From NCBI GenBank assembly GCA_002435585.1, contig DJDY01000203.1, positions 1-47,012 of the forward strand: DNA of 47,012 nucleotides, given 5' to 3'. The translations under genes were made by a program, and so were the position numbers. Below the pieces are notes generated by a model. The model was not told the DNA's origin. It saw only the letters and a list, made by a program, of their open reading frames with translations, and ran no database searches. Shown piece by piece: positions 1 to 8,079 of this stretch. The stretch's first letter is position 1. Each line of letters opens with the position of its first letter. Source of the DNA: Lachnospira sp. UBA5912 (GTDB lineage Bacteria > Bacillota > Clostridia > Lachnospirales > Lachnospiraceae).

Positions 1-36
1 GTTATTTGAAAAGTCTTAGAAATATCCAAGAGAATC

Positions 37-125
37 TTCTGGCATCGCCTTTGTATGCACACCTGCGTTTCTCATATATGATGTCGTCCGTATGTTAACC
101 GAATGTGTGTTAAACAGTAATTTCA
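37..125. repeat. Intergenic repeat, copy 1
   Basis: This segment is a diverged direct copy of 1881-1969. Both begin cttctggcatcg, share tctcatatatgatgt or tctcgcatatatgatgt in the middle, and end in aatgtgtgttaaacagtaat. The two copies flank the transporter gene in the same orientation. No coding potential was seen. The left arm that makes copy 2 a hairpin is not present here, or lies before the window start. Confidence 0.7.
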
Positions 126-139
126 CTAAACAGTAATAT
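122..139. repeat. 18-bp inverted repeat, left arm
   Basis: The sequence ttcactaaacagtaatat is the exact reverse complement of 1563-1580, which begins inside the stop codon of the transporter gene. The pair therefore brackets the transporter exactly. It could be the footprint of an inserted unit or a pairing between leader and trailer of the mRNA; the sequence alone does not say which. Confidence 0.7.
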
Positions 140-216
140 TTGGGAATATCATGCCCATAACAGTTGCTATTATTATAAATTGCAGTTACAATATGTGAAA
201 GAAAGGAATTTATAAT

Positions 217-1563
217 ATGGGAAACAATGGTATTGAATTAGAAAGAGATGGTTTTAAGAGTCGTACGGGCTTTATTCTTGCCTGTATAGGTTCAGCAGTT
301 GGAATGGGAAATATATGGAGATTTCCATATATGATATCGGCATGGGGTGGCATGACATTTTTGATTCCTTATGTGATATTTGTTATATTAATAAGTTCAA
401 CTGGTGTTATTGAAGAGATGGCGTTGGGACGTGCAACTAAAGGTGGTCCTATAAAAGCGTTTGGTGACTGTATGCAGATGCGGACAGGAAAGAGAAAAAC
501 AGGAGAAGTGATAGGTATTATACCAGTACTAGGCTCACTTGCTATGGCTATGGGTTATACTGTTGTTGTAGGATGGATATTTAAGTACACATTTCTTGCA
601 TTATCTGGAAAGCTGGCTGGAATGGGGCAGGATATGTCAACAATAGGAGGTACATTCAACAGTACAGCAAGTACATTTGGCAATAACGCATGGCTTATAG
701 TTGCCATAGTAGTAACTGCAGTTATTATGGCACTTGGAGTAGCAGGAGGTATTGAGAAGGCTAATAAGGTTATGATGCCATTGCTTTTCATAATGTTTGT
801 AGGACTTGGAATATATGTATTTACATTACCGGGTTCAGGTGCGGGATATAAGTATATATTTACACTTAATCCAAAAGAACTCCTTAACGGAAAGCTATGG
901 ATATATGCTTTCGGACAGGCATTTTTCTCGCTTTCAATAGCTGGTAACGGAACTGTCATATATGGCTCATACTTAAGTGATAAAGAAAATATTGTATCAT
1001 CAGCAAGAAATGTTGCGATATTTGATACGATTGCAGCTATACTGGCAGCACTTGTTATCATTCCTAGCATGGCAGCAGGAGGCGCAGAGTTGTCATCAGG
1101 TGGACCGGGACTTATGTTTATATATCTGGTAAATGTGTTCAATGGTATGCCAGGAGGAAAACTCGTTGGAATGGTATTCTATATATGTGTATTATTTGCA
1201 GGTTTAAGTTCACTTATTAATCTGTATGAAGCTCCAGTTGCTACATTACAGGAAAAGTTAAAGCTTAACAGAACAGCTTCAGTAGGTATAATAGCAGGAG
1301 CAGGATGCATAGTGGCACTTGTGATCCAGGGAATAGTATCAGGTTGGATGGATGCAGTATCTATCTATATCTGTCCACTCGGAGCTATGCTTGCAGCTAT
1401 TATGTTCTTCTGGGTAGCTGGAAAGAAGTTTGCAGAAGATTCGGTTAATAAGGGTATTGACAAGCCTGTAGGAAAGTGGTTTGTTCCACTTGGAAAATAT
1501 GTGCTTGTGCCACTCTCATTTATTGCACTCGTAGCTGGAGCAATATTGGGTGGAATAGGATGA
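217..1563 (+). CDS. Sodium-dependent transporter, SNF (NSS) family
   Basis: A 448-residue integral membrane protein of the neurotransmitter:sodium symporter family, which in bacteria imports amino acids or related amines with Na+. The family signature GSAVGMGNIWRFPYM is at about residues 26-40, the unwound TM1 that forms the substrate and Na+ sites. About eleven hydrophobic segments follow, which is usual for bacterial members. An AGG-type ribosome site (gaaagga) lies about nine bases before the ATG. The gene stands alone, with a strong terminator about 40 bases downstream, so it is probably monocistronic. The substrate cannot be told from the sequence. Confidence 0.92.
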   Translation: MGNNGIELERDGFKSRTGFILACIGSAVGMGNIWRFPYMISAWGGMTFLIPYVIFVILISSTGVIEEMALGRATKGGPIKAFGDCMQMRTGKRKTGEVIGIIPVLGSLAMAMGYTVVVGWIFKYTFLALSGKLAGMGQDMSTIGGTFNSTASTFGNNAWLIVAIVVTAVIMALGVAGGIEKANKVMMPLLFIMFVGLGIYVFTLPGSGAGYKYIFTLNPKELLNGKLWIYAFGQAFFSLSIAGNGTVIYGSYLSDKENIVSSARNVAIFDTIAAILAALVIIPSMAAGGAELSSGGPGLMFIYLVNVFNGMPGGKLVGMVFYICVLFAGLSSLINLYEAPVATLQEKLKLNRTASVGIIAGAGCIVALVIQGIVSGWMDAVSIYICPLGAMLAAIMFFWVAGKKFAEDSVNKGIDKPVGKWFVPLGKYVLVPLSFIALVAGAILGGIG

Positions 1564-1580
1564 TATTACTGTTTAGTGAA
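1563..1580. repeat. 18-bp inverted repeat, right arm
   Basis: Exact reverse complement of 122-139, starting at the last base of the transporter stop codon. See the left arm. Confidence 0.7.
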
Positions 1581-1604
1581 GTCAACGTAAGTTGACGAAC
1601 GGAC

Positions 1605-1670
1605 GATATAAGATACAAAAAGGCTGTTGTCAGTAATGCTTCGGACACCAGCCTTTTTGTATCTTATATC
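1605..1670 (+). terminator. Terminator hairpin after the SNF transporter
   Basis: A perfect 22-bp inverted repeat (1605-1626 with 1649-1670) whose stem contains aaaaaggctg and cagccttttt. The run of five T in the 3' arm and the matching A run in the 5' arm make it a likely bidirectional Rho-independent terminator. Confidence 0.85.
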
Positions 1671-1731
1671 TGACATTGGTTTAATCTACTATAAGCGTGA
1701 CATTCACTAAATCAGTGTAGGAATGCAAGAG

Positions 1732-1768
1732 GTGGCGGAATTGTGCGCAAAGCGCACAATTCCGCCAC
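1732..1768. repeat. 17-bp perfect hairpin without a T tract
   Basis: gtggcggaattgtgcgc (1732-1748) pairs perfectly with 1752-1768 around a 3-nt aaa loop. It is much more GC-rich than its surroundings and is not followed by a U run, so it is not a standard terminator. Confidence 0.75.
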
Positions 1769-1828
1769 TCAAGCCATCTCCTCTAATTTAACAACACATT
1801 CATTTTTCGTAAATTAAGCCAATGCCAG

Positions 1829-1929
1829 ACATCATATATGTGAGAAGCAGATGCACATTCATCATAAGATGCACTTGAAGCTTCTGGCATCGTTGATGCA
1901 TGTGCATCTGCTTCTCGCATATATGATGT
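1829..1929. repeat. Long hairpin containing repeat copy 2
   Basis: Positions 1829-1857 and 1901-1929 are inverted repeats matching at 28 of 29 positions; the one difference is a G-U wobble in RNA. A 43-nt loop separates them. The right half is the same sequence family as 37-125, and similarity continues to about 1969. A second pair, atgccaga (1822-1829) with tctggcat (1883-1890), could form instead of the main stem. Confidence 0.75.
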
Positions 1930-2503
1930 TGTACGTCTGTTAAGAATGTGTGTTAAACAGTAATTTCCCCCAAAAAGTAGTAGACATTATGCATAAAAAA
2001 TTCTTGAATTTCCATTCCTTATTGACATATTTCGAGAAAATACGACAATAGCTGTCTTATTATTGACTAAATACATTATAAGAACTACAATAAAATTAAA
2101 CATGTGTATTAAAAGTATATAAAAAATACAAATAATACCATTAATTTATCAAGGATGCAAAGACTGTGTCGTGGTCTTGTTCATATCCTTACAATTTCAA
2201 GTCACTTATAACACCAAAGATACCGATATATAGAGAGAAGAAAAAATACTAAAGTAGAAGCTGCAGTTTAAATATGAAAATAAAAGGAAAGAAATACAAA
2301 AGATTCAAGTAAAGTAAAGAAGCCAAAAGATTCAAGTAAAATAAAGCCAAAAGATATAATTAAAACATAAAAACAAAAAATAAGACAAAAAATAAAGCAA
2401 AAGATAAAGCAAAAGATAAAAAGATACAACAACAGATATTTAAACCGATTAAGACAGTAATCATTATAAAAGCATTATAATATTATAAAAGGAGTGGTCA
2501 TTG

Positions 2504-4315
2504 ATGAGACATAATTATATAAAAATGGCACTTTCAGTGGGAGTTTCAGCTATGCTTGCAGCAATGCCAGTTACTTGTATGGCAGCAACCGTTAACGGTT
2601 CATATGTACAGGCTTATGAAAGCCAGGTTAATGCATATAAAACAGGTGTATTAAGTACTAATATGGTACAGAATGATGTGAATGTGTCGGGGCTTAAGAA
2701 TAATACAAAGGTCAATGGTGCAGATATAGTAGTTGATGCAGATACTTCTGACTGGAAGAATATAACTGAGAGAAAATCAGATGTAACTAAGATATCATCA
2801 TGGAAGGCAGCAATAGCCTCCGATTATTCAGCATTATATATATGTTATGAAGGAATGACTTCAACAGAATGGGATTATAATTATGCAGGTGCATCAGATG
2901 ATGTTACATTCAAGATAAGCTATGCGGATGGTACGCAGGGTAAGAGCAATAAAATACAGTTTGCTGCATGGGATAATATGGCAGTGGCAAAAGATGGAAA
3001 CTATGGAGATATTGCTAATGCAGGTGTGGCAACCATTAATGAGGCACATGGTAATACAGCAGGACCATATGTTTTAGAAGCATCGATACCTATGGATTTC
3101 TTTGCCAACGCAGATTTTTCGATTACATTTGCGGGAACAACGGTCAATATATCAGATATACAGGTACTTGATGGCAAGGATGATGAGAAAGAAACAGAAC
3201 CAGAGCCTGTGTATGAAGGAATAACTATAGATGGAAGCTTTGGCGACTGGGCAGCTGTAACTAAATACGATGCCGGATGCCCTAATGAAGCACATAAGTA
3301 TTGCCTTGAGCAGACAGCTATGGTGTTTGACGGAGATTATGTATACATATATATAAAAGATGGTAATTCGGGAAGTGCATCTGGCGCAGGTTCACATTCT
3401 AATGGACAGTATTCAATAAAAACTGACCTTGGCAATGAACTTGTATTCCAGCTTACAGATGATGGAAATATAAAAGGAATAGATGATGCAAGGTGTGTAC
3501 ATGTGGGCAAACAATGGGAGATAGCGATTCCTAAGAGTGATCTGCCATCATATAACAGTTCGATATCATTTGGATTATATCTTACAGAACCATTTATAAG
3601 CGATGTGGTTAACATTAAGAATGATGACAATAATAAGGAAGATGATAATACTGGCAGTTCGGATATAGAATATGATGGATTATATGGGGACTGGAATAAG
3701 TATCCTCATACAACCATACAATATGCAACAGCAGGTACACATCATGAAATGACAGATGCAAAGGGAGCACTTTATTGCGCTGGAAGTACATTATATGGAC
3801 ATGTGGTAACAACTATGCCAGAGCATTTAGAGGAAGCCGGTGGCGAGTTTATGAATGCTGTTACTATTAAGTTTAATGATAATTACAGTCAGGTGTTTTA
3901 CCCAAGAACTGAATCTGTTGCTTCCGATGGAAGTATAAACTGGAATACACCTAAGAGTGGTTATCCGGATGGAACATATGAATTCTATCTGTTCTCAACA
4001 GATGCATGGCATAATTCGCCAAATATTAATAATGCTAACGATGCAGATAAGTGGTATGGCAAGATGGTTATTACGGTTAAAGATGGAAAAGATGAATGTG
4101 AGTTTTATCTTGACCTTGAAAAGGTAGCTGACAAGCTTGGCTGTGATGCAAGTGATTTCAAGCAGATTGATGCACAGTTTGGAAGACTTGGACAGCAGTG
4201 GATAACAACAGCAGGTGCTTCAAGCGGAGCATGGCTTGGTCTTGTGTTATGTGTAGGTGTAACAGCAGGTGTGCTTATACACCAGAAGAAGAAAGCTGAC
4301 AGGCAGGTGTCTTAA
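2504..4315 (+). CDS. Secreted Firmicu-CTERM protein, probable XrtG substrate
   Basis: A 603-residue exported protein with an N-terminal signal peptide ending near CMAA. Three modules follow, at about residues 78, 243 and 390, each opening with a D-x(3-5)-DW motif (ADTSDW, DGSFGDW, DGLYGDW), as in CBM9/DOMON-like beta-sandwich domains. The C-terminus is a hydrophobic segment (GAWLGLVLCVGVTAGVLI) followed by a basic cluster (HQKKKADR), the layout of exosortase sorting tails and specifically of the Firmicu-CTERM family paired with XrtG. The exosortase starts three bases after this stop. ATG 2504 is preferred over TTG 2501 because aaggag is then nine bases upstream. Carbohydrate binding is inferred from the module pattern only. 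Confidence 0.8.
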   Translation: MRHNYIKMALSVGVSAMLAAMPVTCMAATVNGSYVQAYESQVNAYKTGVLSTNMVQNDVNVSGLKNNTKVNGADIVVDADTSDWKNITERKSDVTKISSWKAAIASDYSALYICYEGMTSTEWDYNYAGASDDVTFKISYADGTQGKSNKIQFAAWDNMAVAKDGNYGDIANAGVATINEAHGNTAGPYVLEASIPMDFFANADFSITFAGTTVNISDIQVLDGKDDEKETEPEPVYEGITIDGSFGDWAAVTKYDAGCPNEAHKYCLEQTAMVFDGDYVYIYIKDGNSGSASGAGSHSNGQYSIKTDLGNELVFQLTDDGNIKGIDDARCVHVGKQWEIAIPKSDLPSYNSSISFGLYLTEPFISDVVNIKNDDNNKEDDNTGSSDIEYDGLYGDWNKYPHTTIQYATAGTHHEMTDAKGALYCAGSTLYGHVVTTMPEHLEEAGGEFMNAVTIKFNDNYSQVFYPRTESVASDGSINWNTPKSGYPDGTYEFYLFSTDAWHNSPNINNANDADKWYGKMVITVKDGKDECEFYLDLEKVADKLGCDASDFKQIDAQFGRLGQQWITTAGASSGAWLGLVLCVGVTAGVLIHQKKKADRQVS

Positions 4316-4317
4316 TA

Positions 4318-4929
4318 ATGAGAGTTAGTCCTATAGTTGCAGTAGTTATCATAGCAATATGGTTATATATAATATCGGTTACGCACAGGGCAAAGCTGCA
4401 TGCGTGGGAGTTTCTTATAGGAAGTCTGGGACTTTTTGGTATAATGATGGTAACAATCCAGCCCGTGCTTACTATGCCGTTGGCAAGATGTGTATCTGCC
4501 CTGGCAGGTGTTGTTGGAAGCATTACAGGAACATTTACAGCATACTTTAAATATGGAATTATATTTATACACACAGGAGTGTCATCGGTCACACTTCTTA
4601 TAGATTTTGAGTGCTCCGGCATAATTGAGATTATGGCATTCATATCATTGCTGGTATTCTTTAATGTATACAATATAAGTGAAAAGGTTATAGTTGGAAT
4701 TGCAGGCTTCTGCTATATTACTGTATGTAATGCACTAAGAATAATAATGATATGTCTTTCAGTACATTTCTTTGGAATGGGGGCATATTATGTTGTTCAT
4801 ACATTTATAGGAAGAATATTCTTTTATGCATTGAGTGTAATCCTGTATTTCTATGTGTTTACAAAACCGCAGATTATAAAGATGAAAGTGGGGAATTTCG
4901 CATATGGCAGTGATAAAGTCAATTCTTAA
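4318..4929 (+). CDS. xrtG: Exosortase family protein XrtG
   Basis: A 203-residue polytopic membrane protein with about six hydrophobic segments. The three residues expected of exosortase cysteine proteases/transpeptidases are present and in order: Cys99 in DFECSGIIE, Arg141 in CNALRIIMI and His161 in YVVHTFIGR. The family processes C-terminal sorting tails at the outer face of the membrane. It begins three bases after the Firmicu-CTERM gene and overlaps the glycosyltransferase gene by 26 bases, so the three are almost certainly co-translated. Length and context match the Gram-positive XrtG type rather than the PEP-CTERM exosortases. Confidence 0.85.
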   Translation: MRVSPIVAVVIIAIWLYIISVTHRAKLHAWEFLIGSLGLFGIMMVTIQPVLTMPLARCVSALAGVVGSITGTFTAYFKYGIIFIHTGVSSVTLLIDFECSGIIEIMAFISLLVFFNVYNISEKVIVGIAGFCYITVCNALRIIMICLSVHFFGMGAYYVVHTFIGRIFFYALSVILYFYVFTKPQIIKMKVGNFAYGSDKVNS

Positions 4930-6283
4930 CTCCTTTATATTCTGGGGTGGATGGATTATCATACCTTTTATTATGGAGATAGTACCAGCTATAGGAAGTG
5001 TGGTACTTCTCATAAGAAGAGGATTAAGATATAAAAGAAAGAAAAAAGAACTTGTTTTATATCCGGATATATCAATTATCATACCAGTATATAATTCGGA
5101 GGATACGTTGTATCAGTGTATAGAATCTATAGATAACAGTTCATATCCTGATGAAAAGATACGTATATTTCTTGTTAATAATAAGGGACAGGATAACAGC
5201 TTTGATGTGTATGCCATGTGCCAAAAAAGATTCCCTGATCTTCGTATGCAGTGGATGAATTCTGAACAGGGTAAGTCAAGAGCACTTAATCTGGCATTGT
5301 ATAATAGTGAAGGCAAATACATAATTAATCTTGACAGTGATGGATTGCTTGAAAAAAATGCTCTTGTTAATATGATCACAAGATTTGAATCGGATACAGA
5401 GCTTAACTGTATGACAGGTGCCATACTCACAGTTCCTGAGCAGATTAAGAAGTATAAGAAATTCTTTCCAAGACTTTTACGTAATCTTGAGTTTATGGAA
5501 TATGCACAGGCTTTTCTTGCTGGAAGAAGCTATGCATCAGAACTTAATTCTGTATATACATTGTCGGGAGCTTTTTCGGCGTTCAGGAAATCAGCAGTGC
5601 TCAAGTCGTGGATGTATAATACAGATACAATATGTGAGGATACACATATCACATTTCAGATGCGTTACAGACAGGATGAGCGTGTCGAAGTATGTGAAGA
5701 TGCGTTATTCTTTGTTGATCCTATAGAAGATGTTAACAAGCTGTATACACAAAGACAGAGATGGCAGAGGGGAAGCCTTGAGGTTGCCAAGATGTTTATG
5801 GATAAGGATTTTAAGTTAAGAAAATTCATATCCAATATAAGTGTTAAGACACTGTTATATGACCATACGTTTGCGTTTCCAAGAATGATATGGTATCTGG
5901 CACTGATATGTCTTATGGTTATAGGTTATTCTGCGAAGGTCATATTAATGTCAACGGGAATCATATTTGCATTGTATATTCTTGTTGGGTATCTGTACTT
6001 TATAACCGCATCACATTATCTTAAGATTAACAGGGATGTCAGGAGATATTATCTTAAGCACTGGTGGTGCGTGCTGTTTCTTCCAGTGTTTAATCTTATT
6101 GTATTCTTTATAAGAATAGCTGGAATAATCAACAGTATACAGACAGATAGTTCATGGAAGACAAAGACACTTACGCAGGAATGCAGGGATTTTGCAGATG
6201 TTATTAAAAGTGATTGTGCTAAGATAATGAACATTATTGAAAAAATCAGACATGCTTTTAATGTAGATAAAAAAAGTATTTAG
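4904..6283 (+). CDS. XrtG-associated family 2 glycosyltransferase
   Basis: A 459-residue membrane glycosyltransferase. An N-terminal membrane segment (about 10-37) is followed by a GT-A domain with SIIIPVYNSEDTLYQ near 57-71, a DxD site at Asp144-Ser-Asp146, an ED acid pair at 245-246, and the QRQRW motif at 283-287 typical of processive GT2 enzymes such as cellulose and hyaluronan synthases. Further membrane segments follow at about 325-410. It overlaps xrtG by 26 bases, which fits the known exosortase-G-associated glycosyltransferase. It probably builds or transfers the glycan linked to the sorted protein; donor and product are unknown. Confidence 0.85.
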   Translation: MAVIKSILNSFIFWGGWIIIPFIMEIVPAIGSVVLLIRRGLRYKRKKKELVLYPDISIIIPVYNSEDTLYQCIESIDNSSYPDEKIRIFLVNNKGQDNSFDVYAMCQKRFPDLRMQWMNSEQGKSRALNLALYNSEGKYIINLDSDGLLEKNALVNMITRFESDTELNCMTGAILTVPEQIKKYKKFFPRLLRNLEFMEYAQAFLAGRSYASELNSVYTLSGAFSAFRKSAVLKSWMYNTDTICEDTHITFQMRYRQDERVEVCEDALFFVDPIEDVNKLYTQRQRWQRGSLEVAKMFMDKDFKLRKFISNISVKTLLYDHTFAFPRMIWYLALICLMVIGYSAKVILMSTGIIFALYILVGYLYFITASHYLKINRDVRRYYLKHWWCVLFLPVFNLIVFFIRIAGIINSIQTDSSWKTKTLTQECRDFADVIKSDCAKIMNIIEKIRHAFNVDKKSI

Positions 6284-6377
6284 AAGTGTTTACTATATGA
6301 TGTATAGGTTGTATGAAGCATCTAGTATGAGTGATAATGTTTATACAAGGTGATGTATATACAGAAACGGAGTAATT

Positions 6378-7553
6378 ATGAAAGAAGCTGGGACCGATAA
6401 CAAGAAAAATAATGACATGAACAATAAGGCTGACAATATTAATGAAAGCAGATCAGACAATAAAATGAATGATAATAAAGTCAGTAACAATCAGATTAAT
6501 GGCAGTGGCAATAATAACAAAAGACATCCGATTCTTCTGATAACTACAATATGTGTGGTAGCCGCAGCGATTATAGGCGGGGTGATTTCATATATCCAGA
6601 TTGGAAGATACGAAAAGGGAATACTTGAGGTATGTGCAACACAGCAGGATTCATATGTACAGCTTGTGCTGGATCAGATTAACCTTAAGGACAACAGGGA
6701 CGATGAAGAGATTATTAATGACATTCTAAAGACAATGGATTCATCATCCAATAAGTACTGGGCATTTTCTAAAAACCAGTCAATGCTGTTTGTAAAGGAT
6801 GTGTTAGAAACCAACAGATATAAGGGCGTATCAGCAGATACATATTACAACTCAAGGGAGTCAAGTGATTTTATGGATTCACTGACACTTAACAGAGTGG
6901 CACACAAGATTATAAATCTTGACAATAAGACATATCTTGTGTCAGGTGTATTGTTTAAATATGCGGGCCAGGATTACAGATTATGCCTTATGACAGAAAA
7001 GACAGTACTGCTTGATAACAACACATATCTTGAAATAAAAGTGCAGATGGAAACTTTTATTGTAGTATTACTGATGGCGTTGGTTCTTGTTACAACAATA
7101 TATGCATTTATAATAAGAAAGCAGGCAGTTAAGATAGATGGCATGGATTCGGATATAAGGGATCTGTGCAGAAGATTATCAAGTGTCAATGACAGGCTTA
7201 TGGATAAGGATCTGCATGATACGCGTAATAATGTGTGGAAACAGAAGGCGATAGTTCCATTTATAGACAAGCTTATGGAAAAAGAATGTTTTCCATTAAC
7301 ATTTGCACAGATTGAGTGCGATGATAATAACAGCAGGAAAAAGTTTCTTGAAAGGGCAGTGTATATTCTTGATAGAAATGTCCTGCGTTTTGAGTATGGA
7401 GCAAGTGATATTGTACTAATAGCAGTTGGAATAACAACGGCGCAGCTGAATCATGGATTAGACATACTTAAGGATGATGGAATAATAATCCAGAGAGTAA
7501 TGCTTATAGACAACAAAACAGATATGCAGAAGTTAAAAGACAGATATATGTAG
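6378..7553 (+). CDS. Membrane sensor-like protein with a degenerate GGDEF-like C-terminus
   Basis: A 391-residue protein with an Asn/Asp/Lys-rich cytoplasmic N-terminus (about 1-48), a membrane segment at about 51-73, an extracytoplasmic region of about 150 residues reminiscent of Cache sensor domains, a second membrane segment at about 222-246, a short coiled coil, and a C-terminal domain of about 110 residues. In that domain LRFEYGASDIVLIAVG occupies the place of the GGDEF active-site strand but lacks GGDEF, so it is probably not a working diguanylate cyclase. An ggagt ribosome site precedes the ATG. Position in the XrtG cluster suggests a regulatory or scaffold role. The domain call is inference. 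Confidence 0.6.
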   Translation: MKEAGTDNKKNNDMNNKADNINESRSDNKMNDNKVSNNQINGSGNNNKRHPILLITTICVVAAAIIGGVISYIQIGRYEKGILEVCATQQDSYVQLVLDQINLKDNRDDEEIINDILKTMDSSSNKYWAFSKNQSMLFVKDVLETNRYKGVSADTYYNSRESSDFMDSLTLNRVAHKIINLDNKTYLVSGVLFKYAGQDYRLCLMTEKTVLLDNNTYLEIKVQMETFIVVLLMALVLVTTIYAFIIRKQAVKIDGMDSDIRDLCRRLSSVNDRLMDKDLHDTRNNVWKQKAIVPFIDKLMEKECFPLTFAQIECDDNNSRKKFLERAVYILDRNVLRFEYGASDIVLIAVGITTAQLNHGLDILKDDGIIIQRVMLIDNKTDMQKLKDRYM

Positions 7554-7566
7554 GATTGGAGAGTTT

Positions 7567-8046
7567 ATGGCAGTTAAATTATACAGGGAATACAGGATTA
7601 AATTTTATCTTAATATGCGTCATTATATTATTATCAATGGAAATAAGGGAGAGGTTCATCCACATACATGGGAGTTTGCGCTTGATATCAAGTTTGGAAG
7701 AAGTTCTTTTGTGGAATTTAATATATTTGAGAAAGGAATATCGGATTTCCTTGATAAATACCAGAACAAGATACTTAATGACGAGGAACCTTTTACATCT
7801 ATACTTCCAACACTTGAAAATGTAACGGATTATTTTGCAGATGAGTTCTTTCGTATAATACATAATATAGGTGGTATTCTTACATTAGTGGAGGCTAGTG
7901 AAACACCTACGAGAAGTTACATAATCAACATGGAAGAGCAGGAAGAGCTTGCAGGAAACAATGAGGAAACAGAAAACAAGATAATGTCAGACGTTATAGA
8001 TGCCGTTGTTAATGAGATTACATCAGATAATGATAACATATCTTGA
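7567..8046 (+). CDS. 6-pyruvoyl-tetrahydropterin synthase-like protein, XrtG-associated
   Basis: A 159-residue protein with the fold signature of the PTPS/QueD family. The three likely zinc ligands are His19 (NMRHYI), His31 and His33 (HPHTWEF). PTLEN at about 81-85 and the conserved Glu region (VEASE, 108-112) are also present. The catalytic Cys that precedes the HxH motif in true PTPS/QueD is missing: the stretch before it reads NGNKGEV. A normal pterin reaction is therefore doubtful. Exosortase-G loci are known to carry a PTPS-related gene. Ribosome site ggagag lies seven bases upstream; the gene follows its neighbour by 13 bases. Confidence 0.75.
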   Translation: MAVKLYREYRIKFYLNMRHYIIINGNKGEVHPHTWEFALDIKFGRSSFVEFNIFEKGISDFLDKYQNKILNDEEPFTSILPTLENVTDYFADEFFRIIHNIGGILTLVEASETPTRSYIINMEEQEELAGNNEETENKIMSDVIDAVVNEITSDNDNIS

Positions 8047-8079
8047 ATTTATGTAAATATTGATAGGGGCAGTAGTCAG

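Larger units (their letters stand above)
1671..2503. other. Gene-free region with hairpins and an A-rich leader
   Basis: No credible gene was seen. It holds a 17-bp hairpin at 1732-1768, a long hairpin with an embedded repeat copy at 1829-1929, and a structured stretch at 2151-2190 (aaggat pairing with atcctt, with aagac/gtctt inside). From about 2240 to 2460 there is a very A-rich purine tract with short repeats, including a 17-nt unit at 2297-2313 repeated at 2324-2340. The last part is probably the 5' leader of the exosortase operon. Confidence 0.6.

Noticed and set aside
555..1142. 195-codon minus-strand frame inside the SNF transporter gene
   Set aside because: It is antisense to a well-conserved transporter, has no ribosome site and shows no protein family pattern.
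2151..2190. Possible c-di-GMP-I riboswitch (gatgcaaagac resembles the GACGCAAAGCC core)
   Set aside because: The other conserved pieces (GGCAAACC ahead, GGUAGC-type stem after) are absent, so the match is probably chance.
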